Source: Agromyces intestinalis (GTDB lineage: Bacteria > Actinomycetota > Actinomycetes > Actinomycetales > Microbacteriaceae). Taken from it: a stretch of DNA of 64,000 nucleotides. The DNA is taken from contig NZ_CP043505.1 in the NCBI RefSeq assembly GCF_008365295.1, forward strand, positions 248,001-312,000, read 5' to 3'. Positions 1-9,198 of this stretch are shown piece by piece. Under the pieces are notes generated by a model. It made no database searches. It saw only the letters and a list, made by a program, of their open reading frames with translations, and was not told the origin of the DNA. Both the position numbers and the translations under genes were made by a program. Every line of letters begins with the position of its first letter. Positions within the stretch are counted from its first letter, which is position 1.

Positions 1-352
1 GCTCGATCACCGCGCCCGGCGCCAGCTCCGTCGTCACCGGCGGCGGCACCTGCGCGGCGCTCGCGGCGCGGACGCGGGCGATCGTCGCCTCGATCGCCGA
101 CCGCAGGTCGGGGTCGAGCGCCTCGGCGGCGGCCGCGAGCTCGTCGGCAGACACCCGCACCGACGCCGGTCGCACCCGGTCGAACCGCTCGGACTGGTCG
201 ACGAGCGCCGCCGACCCGCGCTCGCGCACGTCGTCGATGAGCTCCTGCGCCACGTGCAGGGCGGCCGACACGTCGGTCGACGCCCGCGGCACCGCCGCGA
301 GCAGTTCGGACTCGGACGGACGGGTTCCCCGCAGATCGATGACGCGCAGCAT
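1..352 (-). CDS. hisD: Histidinol dehydrogenase, N-terminal part (runs off the window)
   Basis: Only the first 117 codons are present; the rest lies beyond the left edge. Translation from the ATG at 352 begins MLRVIDLRG and continues through the N-terminal helical region typical of HisD, with VAQELIDDVRERGSAAL followed by ERFDRV. HisD is the zinc enzyme that oxidises L-histidinol to L-histidine with two NAD+, the last step of histidine synthesis. The start is 32 nt downstream of the dnaE stop on the same strand, so cotranscription is possible. The catalytic and zinc-binding residues are outside the window, so the call rests on N-terminal similarity only. Confidence 0.8.
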   Translation of the reverse strand, partial: MLRVIDLRGTRPSESELLAAVPRASTDVSAALHVAQELIDDVRERGSAALVDQSERFDRVRPASVRVSADELAAAAEALDPDLRSAIEATIARVRAASAAQVPPPVTTELAPGAVIE

Positions 353-384
353 GTCTCCCAGCGTATCGACCGGGGCGGGCCCGC

Positions 385-3300
385 TCAGACCAAGCAGTTC
401 GGCCCGAGCAGGCTCTTCAACTCGCCGAAGAAGTCGGCGCTGACCGACACCGGGTACGGCAGCTCGAACACCCGCGCCGAGCCGCCCTTGGTGAGCCGCA
501 GCCGCACCTCGGTGTCGCCGCGGTGCCGGATCAGCACGTCGCCCAGAGCGGTGATCGTGTCGGTCGTCGCCCGCACATCGGGAATCGAGATGACCACCGG
601 ACCGTTCTCGTCGTCGGCCGAGCCGAGGTCGGGCGAGAACACGCTGAACGCGTGCAGGTTCATGCCATCGTCGCGGAGCGAGACACGCCCACGCACGACG
701 ACGATCGAGTCGCTGCGCAGCGCCGGTGCGAACTCCTGGTACGCCTTGCCCATGAACATGACCGTGATCTCGCCCGAGAAGTCCTCGACCTGGATCATGC
801 CGTACTGGTTGCCGCTCTGACGGGCAACCCGGTGCTGCACGCTCGTGACGAGGCCGGCGACCGTCACCGTCTCGCCGTCCTGCGTCGAGTCCGACCCGGT
901 GAGGTCGGTGATCGAGATCGACGCGTGCTTGGCCAGCGGCGCCTCGAGCCCCGCGAGCGGGTGATCGGAGACGTAGAGGCCGAGCATCTCGCGTTCGAAG
1001 GCGAGCTTGTCCTTCTTGGCCCACTCGGGGCGATCGGGCACGAGCGACGGCGCAGCATCCTTCTCGTGCTCCTCGAAGAGGCTGTCGAAGTCGAAGCCGA
1101 TATCGCCGTTCTCCTCGGCCCGCTTGTCCTTCACCGCCTGCTCGACCGCGCCCTCGTGGATTTCGACGAGCGAGCGCCGGGTGTGCCCGAGCGAGTCGAA
1201 GGCGCCGGCCTTCACGAGCGACTCGATCGTGCGCTTGTTCGCGACGGGGATCGGCACCTTCTTCAGGAAGTCGTGGAACGACTCGAACCGCCCCTTCGCG
1301 TCGCGCGCGCCGCGGATCGCATCGACGACGTTGAAGCCGACGTTGCGCACCGCGCCGAGGCCGAAGCGGATGTCTTCGCCGACGGCGGCGAAGAACCCGA
1401 TCGACTCGTTCACGTCGGGCGGTAGCACCTTGATGCCCATGCGCCGGCACTCGTTGAGGTACAGCGCGAGCTTGTCGCGGGCGTCGCCCACGCTCGTGAG
1501 CAGCGCCGCCATGTACTCGGCCGGGTAGTGGGCCTTCAGGTACGCAGTCCAATAGCTGAGCACGCCGTACGCGGCCGAGTGCGCTTTGTTGAAGGCGTAG
1601 TCGGAGAACGGCAGCAGGATGTCCCACAGGGTCTTCACTGCGGCATCCGAGTAGCCGTTCTCGTTCATGCCCGACTTGAAGCCCTCGTATTGCTTGTCGA
1701 GCTCGGACTTCTTCTTCTTGCCCATCGCGCGCCGCAGGATGTCGGCCTGACCGAGCGAGAACCCGGCGACCTTCTGCGCGATCGCCATCACCTGCTCTTG
1801 GTAGATGATGAGGCCGTACGTGGTGTCGAGGATGTCGCGCAGCGGCTCGGCGAGCTCGGGATGGATCGGGGTGATCTCTTGCTGACCGTTCTTGCGCAGC
1901 GCGTAGTTGGTGTGCGAGTTCGCGCCCATCGGGCCCGGGCGGTACAGCGCGATGACGGCCGAGATGTCCTCGAAGTTGTCGGGCTTCATGAGGCGCAGCA
2001 GCGACCGCATCGGCCCGCCGTCGAGCTGGAACACGCCGAGCGTGTCACCGCGCGACAGCAGATCGTACGCGTCCTGATCGTCGAGCGCGAGCTCCTCGAG
2101 CACCGGGCGGAAGCCCCGGTTCGCCTCGATGTTGTCGAGCGCGTCGTCGATGATCGTGAGGTTGCGCAACCCCAGGAAGTCCATCTTGATGAGGCCGAGC
2201 GACTCGCACGCCGGGTAGTCGAACTGCGTGACGATCTGACCGTCTTGCTCGCGCTTCATGATCGGGATGATGTCGATCAGCGGCTCGCTCGACATGATCA
2301 CGCCGGCGGCGTGCACGCCCCACTGGCGTTTCAGGTTCTCGAGGCCGAGTGCGGTGTCGAAGACGGTCTTCGCCTCGGCGTCGGTCTCGATGAGGGCGCG
2401 GATGTCTCCGGCCTCCTTGTAGCGCGGGTGGTCTTTGTCGAGGATGCCCGAGAGCGGGATGTCTTTTCCCATCACCGCGGGCGGCATCGCCTTCGTCAGC
2501 TTCTCGCCCATGCCGAACGGGAATCCGAGCACGCGCGAGGAGTCCTTCAGCGCCTGCTTCGCCTTGATCGTGCCGTAGGTCACGATCTGCGCGACGCGCT
2601 CCTCGCCGTACTTCTCGGTGACGTACTTGATGACCTCGCCGCGACGACGCTCGTCGAAGTCGACGTCGAAGTCGGGCATCGACACGCGATCGGGGTTCAG
2701 GAACCGCTCGAAGATGAGTCCGTGCTGCAGCGGGTCGAGGTCGGTGATCTTCATGGCGTAGGCGGCCATCGACCCCGCACCCGAACCACGGCCCGGGCCG
2801 ACCCGGATCCCGTTGCGCTTCGACCAGTTGATGAAGTCGGCGACGACGAGGAAGTACCCCGGGAACCCCATCTGGCTGATGACCCCGACCTCGTAGTCGG
2901 CCTGCTTGCGCACCTCGGCGGGGATGCCGTTCGGGTACCGCTCGTGCAGTCCGTGCTCGACCTCTTTCACGAACCAGCTCTGCTCATCTTCGCCGGCGGG
3001 CACCGGGAAGCGCGGCATGTAGTTGGCGCTCGTGTTGAACTGCACGTCGCAGCGCTCGGCGATCGCGAGCGTGTTGTCGCACGCCTCGGGGAAGTCGCGC
3101 CAGACGTGGCGCATCTCGGCCGCGGTCTTCAGGTAGAAGTCGTCGGCGTCGAACTTGAACCGGTTCGGGTCGTCCAGGGTCGACCCCGACTGCACGCACA
3201 GCAGCGCCGCGTGGCTCTTCGCGTCGTGCGCGTGCGTGTAGTGCAGGTCGTTCGTGGCGACCAGCGGCAGGCCGAGGTCTTTCGCGAGGCGCAGCAGGTC

Positions 3301-3906
3301 GCCGCGGATGCGGGTCTCGATGCCGAGCCCGTGGTCCATCAGTTCGCAGAAGTAGTTGTCTTTGCCGAAGATATCGCGGAACTCGGCCGCGGCCTTCACC
3401 GCCTCGTCGTACTGGCCGAGCCGCAGCCGCGTCTGCACCTCGCCCGACGGGCACCCGGTGGTCGCGATGAGTCCCTTGCCGTAGGTCTGCAGCAGCTCGC
3501 GGTCCATGCGGGGCTTGAAGTAGTAGCCCTCGATCGACGCCAGCGACGAGAGCCGGAACAGGTTGTGCATGCCCTCGGTCGTCTCGGCGAGCAGGGTCAT
3601 GTGCGTGTACGCGCCCGCGCCCGACACGTCGTCGCCGCCGCCCGAACCCCACCGCACGCGGGTCTTGTCGCCGCGGTGGGTGCCCGGCGTGAGGTACGCC
3701 TCGGTGCCGATGATCGGCTTGATGCCGGCGTCGGTCGCCTGCTTCCAGAAGTCGTACGCACCGAACACGTTGCCGTGGTCGGTGATCGCCACAGCGGGCA
3801 TCTCGTACTCCTGCGCCGCCTTGATGAGCTCGCCCACTCGCGCGGCGCCGTCGAGCATCGAGTACTCGGAATGCACGTGCAGGTGGACGAAGGAATCGGC
3901 GGCCAC
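385..3906 (-). CDS. dnaE: DNA polymerase III alpha subunit (replicative polymerase)
   Basis: This is the catalytic subunit of the chromosomal replicase, about 1,173 residues, a normal DnaE1 length. The N-terminus carries the PHP domain (FVHLHVHSEYSMLDGA, then TDHGN), the centre carries the acidic polymerase site PDFDVDFDE, and the C-terminal part has an OB-fold followed by a short tail. The start is uncertain: a GTG at 3918 opens the frame, but a second in-frame GTG at 3906 is preceded by GAGGAG four bases upstream, so I chose 3906. A TAGACT -10 box lies upstream at 3940-3945. The gene sits between rluD and hisD on the same strand. Confidence 0.97.
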   Translation of the reverse strand: MAADSFVHLHVHSEYSMLDGAARVGELIKAAQEYEMPAVAITDHGNVFGAYDFWKQATDAGIKPIIGTEAYLTPGTHRGDKTRVRWGSGGGDDVSGAGAYTHMTLLAETTEGMHNLFRLSSLASIEGYYFKPRMDRELLQTYGKGLIATTGCPSGEVQTRLRLGQYDEAVKAAAEFRDIFGKDNYFCELMDHGLGIETRIRGDLLRLAKDLGLPLVATNDLHYTHAHDAKSHAALLCVQSGSTLDDPNRFKFDADDFYLKTAAEMRHVWRDFPEACDNTLAIAERCDVQFNTSANYMPRFPVPAGEDEQSWFVKEVEHGLHERYPNGIPAEVRKQADYEVGVISQMGFPGYFLVVADFINWSKRNGIRVGPGRGSGAGSMAAYAMKITDLDPLQHGLIFERFLNPDRVSMPDFDVDFDERRRGEVIKYVTEKYGEERVAQIVTYGTIKAKQALKDSSRVLGFPFGMGEKLTKAMPPAVMGKDIPLSGILDKDHPRYKEAGDIRALIETDAEAKTVFDTALGLENLKRQWGVHAAGVIMSSEPLIDIIPIMKREQDGQIVTQFDYPACESLGLIKMDFLGLRNLTIIDDALDNIEANRGFRPVLEELALDDQDAYDLLSRGDTLGVFQLDGGPMRSLLRLMKPDNFEDISAVIALYRPGPMGANSHTNYALRKNGQQEITPIHPELAEPLRDILDTTYGLIIYQEQVMAIAQKVAGFSLGQADILRRAMGKKKKSELDKQYEGFKSGMNENGYSDAAVKTLWDILLPFSDYAFNKAHSAAYGVLSYWTAYLKAHYPAEYMAALLTSVGDARDKLALYLNECRRMGIKVLPPDVNESIGFFAAVGEDIRFGLGAVRNVGFNVVDAIRGARDAKGRFESFHDFLKKVPIPVANKRTIESLVKAGAFDSLGHTRRSLVEIHEGAVEQAVKDKRAEENGDIGFDFDSLFEEHEKDAAPSLVPDRPEWAKKDKLAFEREMLGLYVSDHPLAGLEAPLAKHASISITDLTGSDSTQDGETVTVAGLVTSVQHRVARQSGNQYGMIQVEDFSGEITVMFMGKAYQEFAPALRSDSIVVVRGRVSLRDDGMNLHAFSVFSPDLGSADDENGPVVISIPDVRATTDTITALGDVLIRHRGDTEVRLRLTKGGSARVFELPYPVSVSADFFGELKSLLGPNCLV

Positions 3907-3939
3907 GGAGCTCCTCACGAGTTCGTCTGGGGAGCATCC

Positions 3940-3945
3940 AGTCTA
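3940..3945 (-). promoter_or_regulatory. Probable -10 element for dnaE
   Basis: Reading the minus strand, TAGACT lies 34 bases before the chosen dnaE start. That places the transcript start near 3933 and leaves room for the GAGGAG ribosome site. No convincing -35 was seen. Confidence 0.4.
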
Positions 3946-3988
3946 TGGGCGGCCGCCCACACCCGAGGGGTGCCGACCGGCGTTCCGC

Positions 3989-4909
3989 TCAGTCTCCGCG
4001 CAGCACCTCGAGCGCGTGCGCGAGATCGGCCGGGTACTCGGAGACGAACGTCGTCCACTCCCCCGTGGCGGGGTGCATGAACGCGAGCTGCTTCGCATGC
4101 AGCCACTGCCGGGTGAGCCCCAGGCGGGCAGACAGCGTCGGGTCGGCACCGTACATCGCGTCGCCGGCGCACGGATGCCGCTGTGCCGCCATATGCACCC
4201 TGATCTGGTGCGTGCGGCCGGTCTCGAGGTGGATCTCGAGCAGCGATGCGTAGGGGAAGGCCTCGATCGTCTCGTAGTGCGTCACGGCGTGCTTGCCCGA
4301 CGCCGTGACGGCGAACTTCCACTCGGACTTCGGGTGGCGCCCGACCGGCGCGTCGATCGTGCCGGCGAGCGGATCGGGATGCCCCTGCACCACCGTGTGG
4401 TAGATCTTCTCGACCTCGCGGTCGTGGAACGCGTGCTTCAGCGCCGAGTACGCGCGCTCGGACTTGGCGACCACCATGAGCCCGCTGGTGCCCGCGTCGA
4501 GGCGGTGGACGACGCCCTGACGCTCGGGAGCGCCCGAGGTCGAGATGCGGAATCCCGCGGCCGCGAGCGCGCCGACGACGGTCGGGCCCTCCCAGCCGAG
4601 CGACGGGTGCGCCGCCACGCCGGCGGGCTTGTCGACGACCACGAGGTCGTCGTCGTCGTGGATGATGCCGAGGTCGGGCACCGCGACCGGTTCGACCGAG
4701 AGGGTGCGCGGCGGCTCCCAGTTCACCTCGAGCCAGGCACCGGCGCGCAGCTTGTCGGATTTGTCGACGGATGCCCCATCGAGGCTCACCCCGCCCGCTG
4801 CGGCGATGTCGGCCGCCTGCGTGCGCGAGAAGCCGAGGAGCTTGGCGAGCCCGGCGTCGACCCGAGCACCGTCGAGCCCGTCGGGCACCGGGAAGGAGCG
4901 GGATTCCAT
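3989..4909 (-). CDS. rluD: RluA-family 23S rRNA pseudouridine synthase (RluD-like)
   Basis: This 306-residue protein converts uridines to pseudouridine in rRNA. An N-terminal S4 RNA-binding domain (about residues 15-65, [15 protein letters not shown]) is followed by the catalytic domain with the family motif HRLDAGTSG, whose aspartate is the nucleophile. The frame extends upstream, but the ATG at 4909 begins [14 protein letters not shown] and lies one base past the lspA stop codon. This lspA-rluD pairing is common in bacteria. RluD versus another RluA-family specificity cannot be settled from sequence alone. Confidence 0.93.
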   Translation of the reverse strand: MESRSFPVPDGLDGARVDAGLAKLLGFSRTQAADIAAAGGVSLDGASVDKSDKLRAGAWLEVNWEPPRTLSVEPVAVPDLGIIHDDDDLVVVDKPAGVAAHPSLGWEGPTVVGALAAAGFRISTSGAPERQGVVHRLDAGTSGLMVVAKSERAYSALKHAFHDREVEKIYHTVVQGHPDPLAGTIDAPVGRHPKSEWKFAVTASGKHAVTHYETIEAFPYASLLEIHLETGRTHQIRVHMAAQRHPCAGDAMYGADPTLSARLGLTRQWLHAKQLAFMHPATGEWTTFVSEYPADLAHALEVLRGD

Positions 4910-4910
4910 C

Positions 4911-5549
4911 TCAGGATTCGCTGGGGACGGCGCGGTCGATCGACGACACGGCGCGATCGTCGCCGGATGCCCCGGCGCCCGATGCCCCGGTCGCCTCGTC
5001 TGCGGGCGCGGCACCCGCCCGGTGCTCGCCGCGCCGCTCGCGCGACCCGTCGAGACCGACCCCCAGGATCGTCAGCAGCATGAACAGGACCATGCTCGAC
5101 ACGATCGCGATGTCGGCGACGTTGTAGATCGCGGGAAGCATCCACGGCGTCGAGATGAAGTCGATCACATGACCGAGCCCGAAGCTCGGCTCACGCAGCA
5201 GTCGATCGGTCAGGTTGCCGAGGACCCCGCCGAGCAGCAGGCCGAACACGACCGCCCACGCGATCGATCGGATGCGCCGGGCGAACCAGATGATGAACGT
5301 GATCACGGCGGCCGCGAGGATCGTGAAGATCCACGTCATGCCGCTCGCCATCGAGAACGCCGCACCGGGGTTGCGCACGAACTGCCACTGGAGCAGGTCG
5401 CCGAGGACGGGGACGATCTCGCCCTCGGTGAGGTTCGAGACGACGGCGGCCTTGCTCAGCTGGTCGATCGCGTAGGCAGCGACCGCTGCGGCGAAGAGGA
5501 CGACGAGCGCGACCGCGCCGGAAGCCTTTCCGCCGCGCTCAGCCGCCAA
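4911..5549 (-). CDS. lspA: Lipoprotein signal peptidase (signal peptidase II)
   Basis: LspA is an inner-membrane aspartyl protease that cleaves signal peptides from lipidated prolipoproteins. The 212-residue product has four membrane segments. The two catalytic aspartate motifs are present as GNLTDRL and YNVADIAI. The C-terminal 45 residues are a polar Ala/Gly/Asp-rich extension not needed for the fold. The only sensible start is a TTG at 5549, which overlaps the last 11 nt of divIVA, so translation is probably coupled to it. The rluD start follows one base after its stop. Confidence 0.95.
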   Translation of the reverse strand: MAAERGGKASGAVALVVLFAAAVAAYAIDQLSKAAVVSNLTEGEIVPVLGDLLQWQFVRNPGAAFSMASGMTWIFTILAAAVITFIIWFARRIRSIAWAVVFGLLLGGVLGNLTDRLLREPSFGLGHVIDFISTPWMLPAIYNVADIAIVSSMVLFMLLTILGVGLDGSRERRGEHRAGAAPADEATGASGAGASGDDRAVSSIDRAVPSES

Positions 5550-6240
5550 AGCCCTGGAAGGTCGGTGCCGGAGCAGCCTCGCCCTGGTTCACACCGCCGA
5601 CCGGAGCGCTGAAGCCCTGATTGCCCGAGACCTGCACCGGCGCGGCGGTGTCGAGGTCGCGCAACTGGCCCTCGATGTAGCTCTTGAGCTTGGCGCGGTA
5701 GTCGCGCTCGAACAGACGCAGCTCGTCGACCCGCTTCTCGAGCGCGATGCGCTCCTGGTCGAGGATGCCGATCTGCTGGCGCTGCTTGGCCTCGGCCTCG
5801 GCGACGACGCGCGCGGCGGTCGCGTGGCCCTCGGCGATGAGCGCGTCGCGCTTCTCGACGCCCTCGCGGACGTGCTCCTCGTGCAGGCGGCGGGCCAGCT
5901 GCAGCAGGTTCGTCGTCGACGTCTGCTCGTCGATCTCGGACTGCGGCGTCGAGACCTGCGTCGGCACGGCGACAGTGGGCGGCGGCGAGGCGGGCTCGGC
6001 GAACGTGACCGGCGGGGCCTGGGTCGGAGCCGGCTGCACGGCGGCGGCGGAGACGGCGTCGTTCGCACGGGCCTCGGCGGCGGCCAGACGCTGGCGGAGC
6101 TCGTCGTTCTCTTGGTTCAGACGCCGGAGCTCGACCACGACCTCGTCGAGGAAGTCGTCAACCTCATCCTGGTCGTAGCCCTCGCGGAACTTCGTCGCCT
6201 GGAAGCGCTTGTTGACCACATCTTCCGGAGTTAGCGCCAT
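5539..6240 (-). CDS. divIVA: DivIVA/Wag31 polar growth and septum-site coiled-coil protein
   Basis: DivIVA (Wag31) binds negatively curved membrane at poles and septa and recruits the polar growth machinery of actinobacteria. The 233-residue protein has the N-terminal membrane-binding module MALTPEDVVNKRF...GYDQDEVDDFLDEV, a first coiled coil, a Pro/Ala/Thr-rich linker (about residues 70-110), and a longer C-terminal coiled coil. An upstream in-frame codon exists, but ATG at 6240 matches the family start and has GAGGG eight bases before it. Its own promoter (6287-6315) lies in the 114-nt gap before yggT. Confidence 0.96.
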   Translation of the reverse strand: MALTPEDVVNKRFQATKFREGYDQDEVDDFLDEVVVELRRLNQENDELRQRLAAAEARANDAVSAAAVQPAPTQAPPVTFAEPASPPPTVAVPTQVSTPQSEIDEQTSTTNLLQLARRLHEEHVREGVEKRDALIAEGHATAARVVAEAEAKQRQQIGILDQERIALEKRVDELRLFERDYRAKLKSYIEGQLRDLDTAAPVQVSGNQGFSAPVGGVNQGEAAPAPTFQGFGG

Positions 6241-6286
6241 GGCTTGCACCCTCATATCTGTCTTGCGGACGGATCACGTTCTGCTA

Positions 6287-6315
6287 ACGGTAGCAGGGTC
6301 GCCGGGCCCGACGAA
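6287..6315 (-). promoter_or_regulatory. Promoter of divIVA with a dyad over the -10
   Basis: On the minus strand, TTCGTC (6310-6315) and TACCGT (6287-6292) are separated by 17 bases, a good housekeeping sigma arrangement about 50 nt upstream of divIVA. The -10 sits inside a perfect inverted repeat, CTGCTA-ACGG-TAGCAG, at 6281-6296, which could be an operator. Confidence 0.5.
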
Positions 6316-6354
6316 GTGTCGGACGCCACGCGTCGACATGCTCGCAGGAGATCG

Positions 6355-6672
6355 TCAGGCGCTGAGCGCCGTCGCCGCCGAGAGGCCCGAGACGATCGTC
6401 ATCAGGATGATGACCAGCAGCATCGCGAGACTCCAGCCGAGGTCGATCGCGACCTGCCCGAATCGGATCGGCGGCACCAGTCGACGGAAGAACTTCACCG
6501 GTGGATCGGTGACGGTGTACACGACCTCGACGACGACCAGGCCCACCCCGCTCGGCCGCCAGGACCGGTTGAACGTGCGCACGAGATCGAGGACGAAGCG
6601 TGCCCACATCACGAAGAAGTAGATGAGCAGCAGCGTTGAGAGGATGCTCCAGACGACGTTGAGTGCTCCCAC
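6355..6672 (-). CDS. YggT-family small membrane protein
   Basis: This 105-residue protein has two hydrophobic blocks, near residues 5-30 and 80-102. Between them is the YggT-type loop ending in DPPVKFFRRLVPPIRFGQVAIDLGW. Its function is not established; the family sits between sepF and divIVA in many Gram-positive division clusters. The start is a GTG at 6672, 11 nt downstream of sepF, so the two are almost certainly cotranscribed. Confidence 0.9.
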   Translation of the reverse strand: MGALNVVWSILSTLLLIYFFVMWARFVLDLVRTFNRSWRPSGVGLVVVEVVYTVTDPPVKFFRRLVPPIRFGQVAIDLGWSLAMLLVIILMTIVSGLSAATALSA

Positions 6673-6683
6673 GACGGGAGAGT

Positions 6684-7148
6684 CTACGCGTGCGTGAAGA
6701 AGGACTCGGCGTCGCCCTCGGCGTCGCCGGCCTCACCCGACACGACCACGTGCGCCGGCGAGAGCAGGAACACCTTGCTCGTGACGCGCTCGATCTTGCC
6801 GTAGAGGCCCTGCGACAACCCGCTCGCGAAGTCGATGAGTCGACGCGCGTCGCCCTCGGACATCTGCGAGAGGTTGATGATCACCGGCACCCCCTCGCGG
6901 AACGATTCGGCGATCACCTGGGCGTCGCGGTACTGCCTCGGGTGCACGGTCAGGATCTCGTTCATCTCCGCCTGCTGGTTCGTCGGCTGGACGTGGGGCT
7001 TGCGCAGCGGGGTGACCGCGGCACCGCCCTTGGGGCTCGGCGCGGCCTGCACGACGGGCGCAGGCTGCGGGGCGCTCGGGGTCTCGGCCTCGAGTTCCTC
7101 GTCGGCCAGTCCCAGGTAGACCATCGTCTTCTTCAGCGGGTTCGACAT
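6684..7148 (-). CDS. sepF: SepF, FtsZ membrane anchor and cell division protein
   Basis: SepF anchors and bundles FtsZ filaments in bacteria without FtsA; no ftsA is present in this dcw cluster. The 154-residue protein begins with [14 protein letters not shown], corresponding to the N-terminal amphipathic membrane helix. A Pro/Ala-rich linker follows, then the globular FtsZ-binding core (about residues 65-145, [20 protein letters not shown] and [19 protein letters not shown]). GGAGGGG lies just before the ATG. It is downstream of yggS and just upstream of yggT. Confidence 0.96.
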   Translation of the reverse strand: MSNPLKKTMVYLGLADEELEAETPSAPQPAPVVQAAPSPKGGAAVTPLRKPHVQPTNQQAEMNEILTVHPRQYRDAQVIAESFREGVPVIINLSQMSEGDARRLIDFASGLSQGLYGKIERVTSKVFLLSPAHVVVSGEAGDAEGDAESFFTHA

Positions 7149-7186
7149 CGCTGACCCCTCCGTCGGTGATTCCGTCTGTGTCGAGG

Positions 7187-7858
7187 CTAACCGCGCACCG
7201 GGCGATTCCCGGTGATTGCGGTGCCGATCCGAAGGTGTGTCGCGCCTTCGGCGATGGCTTCGTGGAAGTCCTGGCTCATCCCGATGGACAGGTCGGACGC
7301 CTCAGGAGCAAGCGGCAGCACGACCCGGTCGCGCAACTCGCGCACGCGGGCGAACGCCGGGCGCGCGGGCTCGTCGAGCGGCGCGACCGCCATCAAGCCG
7401 CGCAGGCGCAGGCCCGGCGCATCCAGCGCCCGCTCGACGAGTGGTGCGAGCGCATCGGGCTGCACTCCCCCGCGCTCGGGGTCGTCGGTCAGGTTGACCT
7501 GCAGGAAGACGTCGACGGATGCCTCGTCGCTGCGCAGGGCGTCCACGAGCGCGTCGCGGTCGACCGAGTGGATCGCCGACGCGTAGCGGCGCACCTGTCG
7601 GGCCTTCTTCGTCTGCAGCTGGCCGACGAAATGCCACCTCAAGTCGAGGCCGGCCAGCTCGGCGGCCTTCTGCTGCGCCTCCTGGTGCCGGTTCTCGCCG
7701 AGGTCGTGCACATCGAGCGCGACCAAGTCGGCGACGAGCGAAGCGGGGTGGAACTTCGTGACCACGATGAGCGTCAGCTCGTCGGGCGAGCGCCCCGCCG
7801 AGACCGCCGACTCGGCGATCTCGGCCCGCACCAGCTCGAGGCGGGACGCGAGGCTCAC
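7187..7858 (-). CDS. YggS/PLPBP-family pyridoxal phosphate homeostasis protein
   Basis: This is a single-domain PLP-binding protein of the YggS (PLPBP) family, thought to buffer vitamin B6 and amino/keto acid pools rather than catalyse a known reaction. The 223-residue chain has the PLP-lysine strand [10 protein letters not shown], the GENRHQE segment and [12 protein letters not shown]. Its C-terminal phosphate-binding region is [27 protein letters not shown]. The GTG start overlaps the ftsZ stop by 4 nt (GTGA). In many actinobacteria a yfiH gene lies between ftsZ and yggS; here there is none. Confidence 0.95.
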   Translation of the reverse strand: MSLASRLELVRAEIAESAVSAGRSPDELTLIVVTKFHPASLVADLVALDVHDLGENRHQEAQQKAAELAGLDLRWHFVGQLQTKKARQVRRYASAIHSVDRDALVDALRSDEASVDVFLQVNLTDDPERGGVQPDALAPLVERALDAPGLRLRGLMAVAPLDEPARPAFARVRELRDRVVLPLAPEASDLSIGMSQDFHEAIAEGATHLRIGTAITGNRPVRG

Positions 7859-9060
7859 TTCAGGAAGTCGGGGATGTCGAGATCGTCGCCGTCGTCGTCG
7901 AACGCGGGGTCGGTCACGATGCGGTCGGCCGACTTCGTGTCGAGCTCGCCCCAGTTCGCCGACTCGACGAGCTCCTCGATGTCGATCTCGGCGATCGGTT
8001 CGGGCGTGTCGACCGACGACGACGGGCCGGATGCCCCGACCCCGACGCTCACTGCGGCGGGGATGAGACTGGAGCGGCGGGCCTCGATCGAGACATCCTT
8101 CTGCTGCGTCGGCTCGCCGCCGTCGAAGCCGGCCGCGATGACCGTCACGCGCACCTCGTCGCCGAGGGTGTCGTCGATGACCGCGCCGAAGATGATGTTC
8201 GCCTCGGGGTGCACCGCCTCTTGCACGAGCCGGGCCGCGTCGTTGATCTCGAAGATGCCGAGGTTCGACCCGCCCTGGATCGAGAGCAGCACGCCGTGCG
8301 CGCCGTCGATGGACGCCTCGAGCAGCGGGCTCGCCACCGCGAGCTCGGCCGCCTTGATCGCCCGGTCGGCGCCGCGCGACGACCCGATTCCCATGAGCGC
8401 GGAGCCTGCGCCCTGCATGACGCTCTTGACGTCGGCGAAGTCGAGGTTGATCAGGCCGGGGGTCGTGATGAGGTCGGTGATGCCCTGCACACCGGCGAGC
8501 AGCACCTGGTCGGCGGTCGCGAACGCCTCGAGCATCGAGATGCCGCGATCGCTGATCTCGAGCAGCCGGTCGTTCGGCACGACGATGAGGGTGTCGACCT
8601 CTTCCTTCAGGCGGGCGACGCCCTGCTCGGCCTGGGTCTGCCGACGCTTGCCCTCGAAGCTGAAGGGCTTGGTGACGACACCGATCGTGAGCGCACCGAT
8701 CGACTTCGCGATCCGTGCGACGACCGGGGCGCCGCCCGTGCCGGTGCCACCGCCCTCGCCCGCGGTGACGAAGACCATGTCGGCGCCCGCGAGCGCCTCC
8801 TCGATCTCCTCCGCGTGGTCTTCGGCCGCGCGGCGGCCGACCTCGGGGTCGGCACCCGCGCCGAGGCCGCGCGTGAGGTCGCGCCCGACGTCGAGCTTGA
8901 CGTCGGCGTCGCTCATCAGCAGCGCCTGCGCGTCGGTGTTGATGGCGATGAACTCGACGCCACGCAGGCCGAGCTCGATCATGCGGTTGACGGCGTTGAC
9001 GCCGCCGCCGCCGATGCCCACCACCTTGATGACGGCGAGGTAGTTCTGGTTCATCGACAT
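7855..9060 (-). CDS. ftsZ: Cell division GTPase FtsZ
   Basis: FtsZ is the tubulin homologue that forms the cytokinetic ring. The 401-residue protein has the GTP-binding signature GGGTGTG at about residues 103-109 and the catalytic T7 loop [11 protein letters not shown]. An acidic, Ser/Pro-rich linker (about 320-385) leads to the C-terminal tail [11 protein letters not shown], which binds SepF and other partners. Two near-adjacent ATGs occur; the one at 9060 is chosen because GGAGGG lies seven bases upstream. The 138-nt gap before it holds repeated motifs that may be regulatory. Confidence 0.98.
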   Translation of the reverse strand: MSMNQNYLAVIKVVGIGGGGVNAVNRMIELGLRGVEFIAINTDAQALLMSDADVKLDVGRDLTRGLGAGADPEVGRRAAEDHAEEIEEALAGADMVFVTAGEGGGTGTGGAPVVARIAKSIGALTIGVVTKPFSFEGKRRQTQAEQGVARLKEEVDTLIVVPNDRLLEISDRGISMLEAFATADQVLLAGVQGITDLITTPGLINLDFADVKSVMQGAGSALMGIGSSRGADRAIKAAELAVASPLLEASIDGAHGVLLSIQGGSNLGIFEINDAARLVQEAVHPEANIIFGAVIDDTLGDEVRVTVIAAGFDGGEPTQQKDVSIEARRSSLIPAAVSVGVGASGPSSSVDTPEPIAEIDIEELVESANWGELDTKSADRIVTDPAFDDDGDDLDIPDFLK

Positions 9061-9080
9061 GTCCGGCCCTCCGTGCGAAC

Positions 9081-9146
9081 TCTCAACTCTCAACCTCTAC
9101 TCGAAGGTGAAAGTCTTGCTGAGTATGCAATTCCTGACTCGAAGGT
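9081..9146 (-). repeat. Direct repeats upstream of ftsZ
   Basis: Written on the plus strand, the decamer ACTCGAAGGT occurs at 9099-9108 and again at 9137-9146, and TCTCAAC is repeated in tandem at 9081-9094. They lie in the ftsQ-ftsZ gap, 20 to 90 bases upstream of the ftsZ start, where an ftsZ promoter and its regulator sites would be expected. Confidence 0.5.
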
Positions 9147-9198
9147 AGGTGTCCGATGCCAATCCACCGGCAAGGCGCGCCCGCGTGTCGCGAACGCA

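Noticed and set aside
1528..4080. 850-codon plus-strand frame opposite dnaE
   Set aside because: Antisense shadow of a clear DnaE gene; the translation is Arg/Val/His/Asp-rich with no domain, typical of the reverse frame in GC-rich DNA.
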